A stretch of DNA of 64,000 nt from Streptomyces kaniharaensis (lineage in GTDB: Bacteria; Actinomycetota; Actinomycetes; Streptomycetales; Streptomycetaceae), in contig NZ_WBOF01000005.1 in assembly GCF_009569385.1 (NCBI RefSeq), positions 1-64,000 on the forward strand. The letters are read 5' to 3'. Of the stretch, positions 39,987 through 47,339 are shown piece by piece. The stretch's first letter is position 1. Each line of letters begins with the position of its first letter. The position numbers and the translations under genes were made by a program. The notes below the pieces were generated by a model. The model was not told the origin of the DNA. It saw only the letters and a program-made list of their open reading frames with translations, and ran no database searches.

Positions 39987-40046
39987 TTCCCATCTATGCA
40001 AGGTCCGTGGTATTAATTACTCCGTAGGGCGCAGCGGGCGCCGAAC
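39987..40046 (+). promoter_or_regulatory. PHE-23, most diverged copy
   Basis: -35 TTCCCA (39987-39992), 18-base spacer with CTATGCAAGGTCCGTGG, -10 TATTAA (40011-40016), hairpin GGCGC/GCGCC round AGCGG, tail CCGAACGC. Last PHE of the window. Confidence 0.7.
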
Positions 40047-40068
40047 GCTTTCAAACATGGAGACCGTC

Positions 40069-40836
40069 ATGATCCGTCTGGGCCGCAGCGCCGTCGACCG
40101 CGAGCAGATCGCCGCGATGGCTGGCAAGAACGTCCGCACCCTCAGCAACAAGAAGGCCTTCGACGTCCTCGACGTCGTCCGCGGGGGCAACGGCAGCAAG
40201 GTGCTCCATGACCTGGAGCAGGCGCAGGTTCTTGTCGCCAACCTGGGGCTGAAGAAGGGCCAGGAGCCGGCGCCGATCCCCGCGATCCCGGATCCGACCG
40301 ACTACACCGAGCACGAGCTGCGTGGCTACATCATCTCGGCGCTGCAGGCCGAGAAGGAGGCCGGCTTCGTGCACGACATCACCGTCGAGGAGCTCGACGA
40401 GATGGACGAGGACGGGCTGCGTGAGTACATCGACGGGCACGACCTGCTGGACCTGGAGGAGGCCCGGATGGCCATCCCCGAGGACCGGCGCCCGACCGAG
40501 TCCACCATGCACTCGTACTACACCGGCCACAAGGGGACCTCGCTGCCGGAGCCGGACCGGACCTTCGCCGGCAAGGACCACTGGTTCCGCGACACGATCG
40601 TGGAGTGGAACCGCAGCGGCCGCCGGGGACGCGGCAGCGGCGCCGGCGGGCGCCCGGCCGGTGCCACCGGCGGCTGGACCCCCCGCAGCCCGCGCAACCT
40701 GGCCGCGGCCGAGCGGCGTCGTCAGGCGGTGCAGCTGCGCGCGGACGACGCGTCCATGCCGATCGCGCGGATCGCCGATGTCCTGGGTATCTCCGAGCGC
40801 CAGGCCGCCTACTACCTCCGCACGCACACCGGATAG
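40069..40836 (+). CDS. Helix-turn-helix DNA-binding protein, 255 residues
   Basis: ATG 40069 is chosen over 40057 because GGAGA lies five bases before it. The C-terminus MPIARIADVLGISERQAAYYLR is an HTH (recognition helix ISERQAAYYLR) preceded by a basic linker (RSGRRGRGSGAGGRPAG). The N-terminal domain begins DREQIAAMAGKNVRTLSNKK, also HTH-like, and is followed by an acidic region (VEELDEMDEDGLREYIDGHD). It is the last PHE-driven gene and the only clear HTH protein under a PHE, so it is a candidate regulator of the regulon; this is inference. Confidence 0.78.
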   Translation: MIRLGRSAVDREQIAAMAGKNVRTLSNKKAFDVLDVVRGGNGSKVLHDLEQAQVLVANLGLKKGQEPAPIPAIPDPTDYTEHELRGYIISALQAEKEAGFVHDITVEELDEMDEDGLREYIDGHDLLDLEEARMAIPEDRRPTESTMHSYYTGHKGTSLPEPDRTFAGKDHWFRDTIVEWNRSGRRGRGSGAGGRPAGATGGWTPRSPRNLAAAERRRQAVQLRADDASMPIARIADVLGISERQAAYYLRTHTG

Positions 40837-41045
40837 CTGGTGCGGGAGACCTGGCATCTCCACCGAGGAGCCCGCCGAAGAGCTGGGGCTCTCTCCCGGG
40901 TGCAGGCCCGCAGGTACCGCTGCGAGGCTGGCGAGGCCTCGGCCTGACGGACAGGTAGAACGGCCAGGCCCGGCGGCGCGGGGACGGCATCAAGGAAGGG
41001 GGGAGACCGTGGTGGCAGCAGACGTGCAGGTCAGAGCGTCGGCGG

Positions 41046-41166
41046 CGGAAACGTTGATGACCTTCGGCGGGTACCTTGATGCGCCGGCGCAGGCCTTCGG
41101 GGAAACGTTGATGCCAGGGCGTTACCCACTCGTTGTCCGTCGCCGAGGGGCGCATCAAGGAATCCG
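41046..41166. repeat. Iteron cluster upstream of the replication-relaxation gene
   Basis: Four sites of one motif: CGGAAACGTTGATG (41046-41059), ACCTTGATG (41073-41081), GGAAACGTTGATG (41101-41113) and, inverted, GCATCAAGG (41152-41160). The same motif, as CATCAACGTTTCCG, is repeated in the origin-like region at 54 kb. The 40837-41221 interval has no other gene-like content, apart from a short GC-rich part at its left. Confidence 0.82.
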
Positions 41167-41221
41167 TCAATGCCCGCGGGGTTCAGTGGGGCGACCGAAA
41201 CCGCTCCCCTGGAAGGCTCCC

Positions 41222-42151
41222 GTGACGACGAAGGACTCCCCGGCGCCGGCCGGCCAGTTCGAGTACCTGGCCCTGGCCTCGCTCCACCTGCACCGTTCGG
41301 CGACTACCGCGCAGTTGCAGGCCTTGGTGGCGCCCGACACCGACATCAGCATCGTGCGTCGGCGGCTTCGCAAGCTGCACAAGCAGGGCCTGATCGACTT
41401 CACCGACATCTCCGAGCCCCGCAACGCCCACCTCTACTACCTCACCGAGGCCGGGCGCGCCCTGGCGGCCAAGATCCCCGAGGTCGGTGACCGGACCAGC
41501 CCGCAGCAGAACTTCGACGCCATCGGCGTGAGGCTCCTGCTGCCGCACACCCAGGCTGTCCTGCGCACCCACCTCGCGTTCCTGGCCGACGCCCGCGAGC
41601 GCGACGACAGCTACGGGCCGCTCGACTGGACCCCTGAGGTCTCGCACCGCTGGTCCGACAGGAAGGCGGACGAGGTCCGGGCGGACGCCCTGCTGCGCTA
41701 CACCGCACGGCGCGCCGGCGGCCGTGCCCACTTCCGGGCGATGGTCGAGGTGGACCGGGCGACGTACGGGAGCGAGCGGCTCACCACGAAGTTGACCGCC
41801 TACGCCAGGTTCTACGAGCTCACCCCGACTCCGGTCGGCCGGCGCGGCACCATCGAGGCCGCGCAGGCAGCCGAGCCGGTCTACAAGGACTTCTACCCGC
41901 GCTTCCCCAGGCTGCTTTTCGTCCTGGACCACGACTCCCGCACCAGAATGCTCCACCGCATCGAAGACTTGCAGATCGCCGCCGCCGACAACCTCCGCGT
42001 CGCCAACATGCTCAAGGAGGTCAAGGCCGGCGCCGCGCTGCTCGAAGACCTCGTGGCCACCGAGGACAACCCCGCCGCCAGGCCCTCGGCGCCGGTATGG
42101 ACCTCCCTGAACGACCCCGACCGGCCGACCTGCAGCTGGATGGACCTCTAA
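41222..42151 (+). CDS. Replication-relaxation family protein
   Basis: 309 residues, GTG 41222 with TGGAAGGCTCCC upstream; the frame is open far to the left but that is the shadow of other sequence. An N-terminal winged helix (FEYLALASLHLHRSATTAQL, VRRRLRKLHKQGLIDFTDIS, LYYLTEAGRALA) is followed by a nuclease-like core with WTPEVSHRWSDRKADEVRAD and a basic stretch. This matches the actinomycete replication-relaxation family found on Streptomyces plasmids and conjugative elements. It is preceded by iterons and has no PHE, so it belongs to the replication module. Confidence 0.8.
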   Translation: MTTKDSPAPAGQFEYLALASLHLHRSATTAQLQALVAPDTDISIVRRRLRKLHKQGLIDFTDISEPRNAHLYYLTEAGRALAAKIPEVGDRTSPQQNFDAIGVRLLLPHTQAVLRTHLAFLADARERDDSYGPLDWTPEVSHRWSDRKADEVRADALLRYTARRAGGRAHFRAMVEVDRATYGSERLTTKLTAYARFYELTPTPVGRRGTIEAAQAAEPVYKDFYPRFPRLLFVLDHDSRTRMLHRIEDLQIAAADNLRVANMLKEVKAGAALLEDLVATEDNPAARPSAPVWTSLNDPDRPTCSWMDL

Positions 42152-42173
42152 CCCGAACCGCGAGGAGATTCGG

Positions 42174-42386
42174 ATGCCCAGGCACAGCACCATCGGTCAC
42201 GCCACGATGACCATGTCGGACGGACGCATCCGCTGCTACTTCATCCACGAGCAGCAAGGGGACAGGCTCCTGGTGTCCCCGGCTGATCCCGACACCATCG
42301 CGCTCTACGCCGCTCCCTACCCGGTCGACCGGACGGAGTTCACCTCCATCACGGTTCGCGCGACCCCGGCCGCGCTACCCGAGTGA
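42174..42386 (+). CDS. Small hypothetical protein, 70 residues
   Basis: ATG 42174 after GCGAGGAGATTCGG. Contains MTMSDGRIRCYFIHEQQGDR and TSITVRATPAALPE, a small beta-rich protein. Runs 22 bases behind the replication-relaxation gene, probably co-transcribed. No known family. Confidence 0.65.
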   Translation: MPRHSTIGHATMTMSDGRIRCYFIHEQQGDRLLVSPADPDTIALYAAPYPVDRTEFTSITVRATPAALPE

Positions 42387-42393
42387 GACGAGG

Positions 42394-42525
42394 ATGTTCG
42401 CGTTGCGGATTGACCTGGTCGGGGCGGCCACACTCCAGGGCATCGTCTTCGGGCCCACCGCGCCGGTGTAGAGCCCGCTGGCCGATCCGGACCGGCCGAC
42501 GTACAGCCGGAGCGAGTTGTAGAGC
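42394..42525 (+). pseudogene. Remnant of a second replication-relaxation gene 3' end
   Basis: Reading on from ATG 42394 gives a 25-residue ORF ending GPTAPV then TAG, and beyond the stop in the same frame SPLADPDRPTYSRSEL. The intact gene ends SAPVWTSLNDPDRPTCSWMDL. The two line up with TAG in place of the Trp codon TGG. It looks like the tail of a duplicated and mostly lost copy. Confidence 0.6.
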
Positions 42526-42550
42526 CATCACCATCCCCGAGAGGATCGAC

Positions 42551-43252
42551 ATGTCCACTCCCGCCTTCACCGTCGCTGACGACGTCCTCGCCAGGATCGG
42601 CCAGCACAAGGCAGATGAGCTGCGTCGACGGACCCGGACGTTCACCTGCGTCGAGTGCGGCACCCGCGGCCGTGCCGATCAGGAGCCCGTCAGCGTCGTG
42701 CTGACCACCAGCACGCTGCTGTCTCGGCTCGGGTTCGCCCACCATCGCTGCTCCGCCTCGCAGGTGGTCCAGGTCGATGACGGCGACCTGGCCGTCAACG
42801 GCTCGACCGACCTCATCCCGCGAGCCCTCGGCCTTTCAACCGGTTCCGGCGATCGGGCCGCGCTGCTCCTCGCCTACGAGGAGGACGTCACCGTCTTCGA
42901 CGGCTCGGGTTCCGCGTTCGACCCGGTGATCTCGCACTACCTCGACAGCGGCCTGCACCGACTGGTCTCGCTCGGGCGGATGCCGGCACTCAGCCCGCAG
43001 TGGAGCGTGCAGGTCGGCCCAGGGGATCGCCTGTCCGTGCGCTGCGGGCAGACGCACATGCTGTCGGACGCCACCATGTACGCGCCATCGGTGTGGCTGG
43101 CCCTGGCCGCCGAGGCCGGATCGGTCGCGCTGATCATCGGCAGGCTCGGCTGGGACGACATCTACGCCGAGCAGGCGCCCTGGGCTGCTTACGCGAGTGC
43201 CATCAAGGCCGGGCAGCTGGTCGGCGGGACAGTCCCCGTGGCGATCGGCTGA
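42551..43252 (+). CDS. Hypothetical protein, 233 residues, zinc-ribbon N-terminus
   Basis: ATG 42551 after GAGAGGATCGAC. The N-terminus has TFTCVECGTRGRADQEPVSV, a C-x2-C, with another HHRCSASQVV Cys later, so a zinc-binding fold is likely. The rest is alpha/beta with YEEDVTVFDGSGSAFDPVIS and VQVGPGDRLSVRCGQTHMLS. Found in this position next to the replication-relaxation gene; that it assists replication or transfer is inference. Ends before a perfect terminator. Confidence 0.68.
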   Translation: MSTPAFTVADDVLARIGQHKADELRRRTRTFTCVECGTRGRADQEPVSVVLTTSTLLSRLGFAHHRCSASQVVQVDDGDLAVNGSTDLIPRALGLSTGSGDRAALLLAYEEDVTVFDGSGSAFDPVISHYLDSGLHRLVSLGRMPALSPQWSVQVGPGDRLSVRCGQTHMLSDATMYAPSVWLALAAEAGSVALIIGRLGWDDIYAEQAPWAAYASAIKAGQLVGGTVPVAIG

Positions 43253-43314
43253 CGCTCCTCGCGCCCGGATGCCTGAGTACTTGCACGGGCACCGGTCCCG
43301 CCTGCCCAACGTGC

Positions 43315-43357
43315 CGAACGGGGCGCTCACCCGCAAAGGGTGAGCGCCCCGTTCGGT
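43315..43357. terminator. Perfect bidirectional terminator
   Basis: 19-bp stem with arms CCGAACGGGGCGCTCACCC and GGGTGAGCGCCCCGTTCGG and a GCAAA loop, between the convergent genes ending at 43252 and 43361. Confidence 0.92.
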
Positions 43358-43360
43358 GTT

Positions 43361-44314
43361 TCAGCAGGCCGGGTACTCGACGCGGATCCTGTCGATGTGC
43401 CACCTGTCCGGGAGGAGAAGTCCGCCAGCGGATTCCGTGGCGTGCGCGAGTTCGGCGACCCACCAGGGCAGTCGAGGCCGGTGTGCCCAGCCCCAGTGGA
43501 GGATCGCCTTCTCGGCCTGGTCGGCGAGCAACTTGGCGCGGCGACGGTCACTGGTGGCCCACAGCCCGTCCGGGCGGACGTAGACGGCATGGCGGCCGTC
43601 GACCAGCGCGATGGTCTGTCCCCAGTGGCGGCGGCCGTCCACCCTGGCAACGGTGACGAGGTCGGGGTGGTGGATGGCCAGGTACGCCCACAGGTCGGCC
43701 CACTGGTCTTCCCGCAGGGCGCCGACCGCGCTCAGGCGCCGCGTGCCGGGGTCAGGCGCAGGGAGGGAGGGGCGGCTGGCGGGGGTGTCGCCGCCCTCTG
43801 GGTACAGCGGGCCAGCCACGGGCACCGGCCAGTAGTCAGCCCCCTCGGTGAGCAGCCGGGCGCGAAGGCCGGACCGGCGGTTTTCTGCGACGACCCAGGG
43901 GTGGCGGCCTGCGAGGGCGAGGGGGACGGCCAGGGCGCCGCCTTTGGCCAGCTGACCGAGCCAGGCGCGGGGGATGCCCTTGACGGGGACGGTGGAGACG
44001 ATCAGGTCGTAGGGGGCCTGGTCCGGCCGGCCATGGGCGAGGTCGCCTATGTGGATGTCGACAAGGCTGCGGTTGCGGCTGCAGGGGCCGAGCGTGGCGC
44101 GAACGCTTTCGACGCCGGCGAGGTCCGGCTGGACGGAGCGGAACGGGGTGTCGCCACTCAAAGCGGCGAGCTGGCGGGTGATGTCGCTGCCGGGGCCGAT
44201 CTGGAGGATGCGCACGCAGGTGGTGATCTGCCGGATGAGGAGCGGGGGCAGGGTACCCGCGGCGGGCGCGGGGGTCACGGGGAGCTGGTGTTCGGGGGCG
44301 GGTGAGTGGCTCAC
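43361..44314 (-). CDS. PCMT-like SAM-dependent methyltransferase
   Basis: 317 residues, minus strand. Rossmann motif I ILQIGPGSDITRQLAALSGD, an acidic and hydrophobic next strand, then YDLIVSTVPVKGIP and WLGQLAKGGALAVPLALAG, the layout of protein-L-isoaspartate O-methyltransferase-like enzymes. The C-terminal part (WADLWAYLAIHHPDLVTVAR) is a separate helical domain. In actinomycetes such enzymes occur in RiPP maturation, but no precursor or ATP-grasp gene is seen here. Last gene of the minus-strand block 43.36-45.8 kb. Confidence 0.75.
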   Translation of the reverse strand: MSHSPAPEHQLPVTPAPAAGTLPPLLIRQITTCVRILQIGPGSDITRQLAALSGDTPFRSVQPDLAGVESVRATLGPCSRNRSLVDIHIGDLAHGRPDQAPYDLIVSTVPVKGIPRAWLGQLAKGGALAVPLALAGRHPWVVAENRRSGLRARLLTEGADYWPVPVAGPLYPEGGDTPASRPSLPAPDPGTRRLSAVGALREDQWADLWAYLAIHHPDLVTVARVDGRRHWGQTIALVDGRHAVYVRPDGLWATSDRRRAKLLADQAEKAILHWGWAHRPRLPWWVAELAHATESAGGLLLPDRWHIDRIRVEYPAC

Positions 44315-44320
44315 GGGTCC

Positions 44321-44752
44321 TCAGGTCGGGTCGGGGCGTCGCCGATCGGGCGCCGCCGGGGTCGTTGAAGGGTGTCGGTGCGTTGCCGGTGGTCGCGTCG
44401 GTGCAGATCGAGTTCCGTCTCGCAGGTAGCGACTTCGGCTGGTTCCCTGGCGGGCGCGGGCGCGTTGGCGGCGTTCGGCAAGGCCTCGGCAGGTCTCGCA
44501 GCGGGACCGGGCGAGCTGGTTCCAGCTGATCGGGCCGCAGCCCGGTCTGGACGGCTCGGGGCCCCTGCCGGGCCAGGCCGGCCGGTGGAAGAGGCGTCCG
44601 TTCTCCGCGCGGCTGCGTCGGGGGATGCCCCAGGTGTCCATCCAGGCGCGGACCGTCCGTTCGTCGACGCCCAGGCCATCGGCGATGCCGCCGATCGAGG
44701 CGCCGGCGCGGTAGTCGCCGGTGATCCTGTCCTTGTAGGAGAAGGTAGTCAC
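44321..44752 (-). CDS. HTH protein with basic tail, 143 residues
   Basis: ATG 44752 overlapping the stop of the upstream gene by four bases (ATGA). The N-terminus ITGDYRAGASIGGIADGLG, then DERTVRAWMDTWGI, is a clean HTH; residues 60-143 are basic and Pro/Arg-rich with two Cys (CETC) and no fold visible. It probably binds DNA. Its place in the operon suggests regulation of the block, unproven. Confidence 0.7.
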   Translation of the reverse strand: MTTFSYKDRITGDYRAGASIGGIADGLGVDERTVRAWMDTWGIPRRSRAENGRLFHRPAWPGRGPEPSRPGCGPISWNQLARSRCETCRGLAERRQRARARQGTSRSRYLRDGTRSAPTRPPATHRHPSTTPAAPDRRRPDPT

Positions 44753-45270
44753 CGCTGGGTCTCCAGTCGTTCCCGGGCCTCGGCCCGCAGGAGGCGGCGG
44801 CGCCCGGCGCCCAACATCCGGCTCCGGACCAGCACCGCCCGGCGCACCGCCCTGGACGGTTCGGCGCCCGGCCGCGGGCTCCCGGGCAGCAGCGGCCAGT
44901 GAGCGGTGCTGGCCACAGCCACGGTGATGACGCGGCGTCCGGTCCGCTGCTGGGCGCGCAGGGGCGTGCCGCCGTGGTTAAGCTCGAAGCACGCCTGGTG
45001 GAAGGCGGCGTTGTCGGCCAGTGCTGCCAGGGCGGGGTCCTGGCCGGGCTGGTCGAGCGGGACTCCCCCGGCGCGCAGCCGCCGGCCCAGCCAGCGCAGG
45101 GCCTGGCCCGCGCTGGCGTGGTGGCTGACCGAGCGCCGCAGGGTGCGGCGGGCGCCGACGAGGGTGGCGCTGGTGTAGGTGGCCGTGAAGCAGGCGGCGG
45201 GCACGGGTTCCTCGCTGGGGCTGCAATCGGGCGGGGGCGTTCCGGGAGCGGGTACGGCGGCTCGTCGCAT
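44749..45270 (-). CDS. Hypothetical protein, 173 residues
   Basis: Starts at ATG 45270, directly abutting the stop of the upstream gene (TGA then ATG). Contains RRTLRRSVSHHASAGQALRW and NAAFHQACFELNHGGTPLRA, mostly helical and basic. No known family. The abutting and four-base overlaps on both sides make translational coupling likely. Confidence 0.66.
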   Translation of the reverse strand: MRRAAVPAPGTPPPDCSPSEEPVPAACFTATYTSATLVGARRTLRRSVSHHASAGQALRWLGRRLRAGGVPLDQPGQDPALAALADNAAFHQACFELNHGGTPLRAQQRTGRRVITVAVASTAHWPLLPGSPRPGAEPSRAVRRAVLVRSRMLGAGRRRLLRAEARERLETQR

Positions 45271-45819
45271 TCAGTGGTCCGGGCGGGATGGGGAGCACTG
45301 CTGTGGCCGGTGAGAACGGCGGCCGCCCGGGCCGGGGGCGTCGTAGAGGAGGCTGCGCAGCCAGGGATGGGCGGAGAGTGTTCCGTTGACGGCAGGCCAG
45401 TGCGCCCACCGCACGGGCCAGTGCCGGTTGTCGGTGCCCGGCGTCGGGTCGGGCATCGCGATCCGGGTGCCGGCGGGCAGCAGCCGGGCCTGCGGGTGCG
45501 GCTCGGTCCACCCGCCGTCGTCCTCGGGCGGGGTGAGCCAGTAAGTCCGCTCCGTCCGGGTGTCGGACAGCACGGGGCCGACGCGGTACGGGGCATGCCC
45601 GGCCAAGAGGACGTCGAGGAGCTCCAGGCCGGTCCCGGCGTCGAGTTCGACGGCGCCGAAGCGGACACCGATCGGCATCGCGACGAGGAGTTCGGGTTCC
45701 CCAGCCCACCGCACGACGGTGACGTCGCGTAGGAAACGGCCGAGGGCACCAGCCAGCCAGAGGGATGGGGGCATGGCGGCTGCGAGCTCGCTGCTCGGGT
45801 TCCGCGGATGGGTCGGCAT
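45271..45819 (-). CDS. Accessory protein with prim-pol-like pattern, 182 residues
   Basis: Minus strand, first gene of the block that ends at 43361. Sequence pattern GVRFGAVELDAGTGLELLDV, GPVLSD, TYWLTPP and LLPAGTRIAMPDP followed by RWAHWPAVNGTLS resembles actinomycete proteins related to the N-terminal part of bifunctional primase-polymerases, and it is similar in layout to the 46407 product. No catalytic acids can be assigned, so the label is tentative. The start ATG at 45819 has no strong ribosome binding site. Confidence 0.6.
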   Translation of the reverse strand: MPTHPRNPSSELAAAMPPSLWLAGALGRFLRDVTVVRWAGEPELLVAMPIGVRFGAVELDAGTGLELLDVLLAGHAPYRVGPVLSDTRTERTYWLTPPEDDGGWTEPHPQARLLPAGTRIAMPDPTPGTDNRHWPVRWAHWPAVNGTLSAHPWLRSLLYDAPGPGGRRSHRPQQCSPSRPDH

Positions 45820-45942
45820 GCGCGCCTGCTTCGGGTAGGGGTTTGTGGTGGCGGTCCACCCGGCCGGGCTGGGCGGCCCGGGCCGGGCGGCCGTAGGAGG
45901 CGGGCCCCTGGCGGGACAACGCAGTGGTGGCCCTCCAGCGCG

Positions 45943-46410
45943 TCAGTTGCGCCAGGTGAGGGGGCAGATCGCCCAGACCGCCTTGCCGTCCGGGAGCGGG
46001 AACCAGCCCCATCGACCATTGGTGATGCTGTGAACCATGCCGAGTCCGAGGCCGCGTTCCTGCTGTCCGGGGGCGCTGGTGTCCACCTGCGGCCCCTTGC
46101 TGCTGCGATCGAAGACGACAATGAGGACCTCGTCGGTCTCCAGCAGCACCTGCAGGTAGAACGTCGCGCGGGTCGGAGCCTCGGGGCTCGCGGCGTGCCT
46201 GGCCACGTTGGACAAGAACTCGCTGGTCACCACGCAGGCTTCGAAGAACACGTCGCGGTCGGTCGGGCGCCCATGTGCGTGTAGGACGGCGTGGCAGTGG
46301 ACGGCGGCGTCGCCACGAAGCTTCGAGACGTGCTCTTCGGTCAGGTGCTCCACGCTGCGGGTCAGGGTGTGGGCGGGCGAGGTCTGGATGGCGGGGGAAA
46401 GCGGTGTCAT
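45943..46410 (-). CDS. ATP-binding anti-sigma-factor-like protein (HATPase)
   Basis: 155 residues from ATG 46410 (CACGGAGCCGTC upstream; the frame is open further). GHKL ATPase features: N-box EFLSNVARHAAS, then VLIVVFDRSS (G1-like) and RGLGLGMVHSITNG (G2). Such single-domain Streptomyces proteins resemble RsbW/SpoIIAB anti-sigma kinases. It overlaps the 46407 gene by four bases (ATGA), so they are co-expressed. Partner sigma or anti-anti-sigma factor not in the window. Confidence 0.8.
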   Translation of the reverse strand: MTPLSPAIQTSPAHTLTRSVEHLTEEHVSKLRGDAAVHCHAVLHAHGRPTDRDVFFEACVVTSEFLSNVARHAASPEAPTRATFYLQVLLETDEVLIVVFDRSSKGPQVDTSAPGQQERGLGLGMVHSITNGRWGWFPLPDGKAVWAICPLTWRN

Positions 46411-47063
46411 GACGGCTCCGTGGTGCTGTGCCGCCGGAAGTGTGCGGCGAGGTTGGTCGGTCGTCGCGTAGTCCGCGTCCGGGGGATGTCCTGCTCGGCG
46501 GGCTGGGGGCCCTGCTCGACGGCGGTTCGGTAGGCGGAGTGGAGAATGTCGGCGAGCTGGCCGGTCGGGGTGAGGAACTGCCCGCCGTCCGGTGCGACCA
46601 GCCAGCGCACGCCCGTGTCGCGTGGGATGCCGGGCTGCGGGCACATCAGCGGGCTGCTGGCGGGGCCGTGATGGGCGGTGAGGTCGCGGCCCCAGTCCAC
46701 GCCAGCAGAGCTGATGCCGGTGAGCAGCACGTTCCAGTCGTGGTGGAGCGGCGGGACCCAGAAGACCAGCGAGGTCCCGGTGAGCAGCACGGGCCCCGGC
46801 GTCGTCCGGTCGGCCAAGAGGTGGAGGGCTTGTTCACCGAGCTGAGTCTGGACGCTGATCGCGTCCCAGTGCCGGGGGGCTCCGGGGTGGATCGGGGCCA
46901 GGCCGTGCGGGCTCTGCCAGGCCGTTATGCAGGCACGGGTGTCCTGTCCCTGGAGGAGCCACCTTGCCCCGGAGGAGGGGATGGGGCGAGGGCCCATCGT
47001 TCGTGTGTTGCCCGCGGCCGTGAAGGGGGCGGGTGTCTGGAGCAGCTGCGTGGTGGGGTGCAT
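46407..47063 (-). CDS. Accessory protein with prim-pol-like pattern, 218 residues
   Basis: ATG 47063 on the minus strand. Sequence: RWLLQGQDTRACITAWQSPH, HWDAISVQTQLGEQALHLLA, PGPVLLTGTSLVFWVPP and VRWLVAPDGGQFLTP. Same layout as the 45271 product (WDA..., GPVL, W-PP). It lies upstream of the anti-sigma-like gene with a four-base overlap. Function unknown; primase-like relation is a weak inference. Confidence 0.62.
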   Translation of the reverse strand: MHPTTQLLQTPAPFTAAGNTRTMGPRPIPSSGARWLLQGQDTRACITAWQSPHGLAPIHPGAPRHWDAISVQTQLGEQALHLLADRTTPGPVLLTGTSLVFWVPPLHHDWNVLLTGISSAGVDWGRDLTAHHGPASSPLMCPQPGIPRDTGVRWLVAPDGGQFLTPTGQLADILHSAYRTAVEQGPQPAEQDIPRTRTTRRPTNLAAHFRRHSTTEPS

Positions 47064-47161
47064 AAGTCCTCCAGCCCGTCACGGGCATGGGCAGGCCGAC
47101 CGGAATCGCAGATAGCCCTTGGCAATCGTGCGATCACTCAAAGCAAGCAGAACCCACTGTC

Positions 47162-47206
47162 CTCGCGATTTCGCGAGTAGTCAACCGCTGTATCCGCGAT
47201 TTCGCG
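47162..47206. promoter_or_regulatory. Paired palindromic operators upstream of the XRE gene
   Basis: CTCGCGATTTCGCGAG (47162-47177) and CGCGATTTCGCG (47195-47206) are perfect palindromes with centres 31 bases apart, three helical turns, so a dimeric HTH protein could bind both on one face. They lie in the 276-base gap between the divergent 46407 and 47340 genes. Confidence 0.7.
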
Positions 47207-47339
47207 ACCTATCCTGGAGCAACTGCCGCTTCCGCAACTCCCAGTGACGGTCAGTCATGGCCGGTACCAACCGGCCCGTCCCGCCCCCTCAGCCCGACCA
47301 GGCAGACTGTGACCCACACCCGTAGGAGGGACACCACCC

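Noticed and set aside
52..40046. CRISPR array as explanation of the recurrent element
   Set aside because: Copies are 0.4 to 4 kb apart, always ahead of genes on one strand, with promoter hexamers; nothing resembles spacers or cas genes.
45943..46644. A longer start for the anti-sigma-like gene at 46644
   Set aside because: The extra 78 codons are His/Pro/Arg-rich and overlap the 46407 gene; the ATG at 46410 has a ribosome binding site and a typical four-base overlap.
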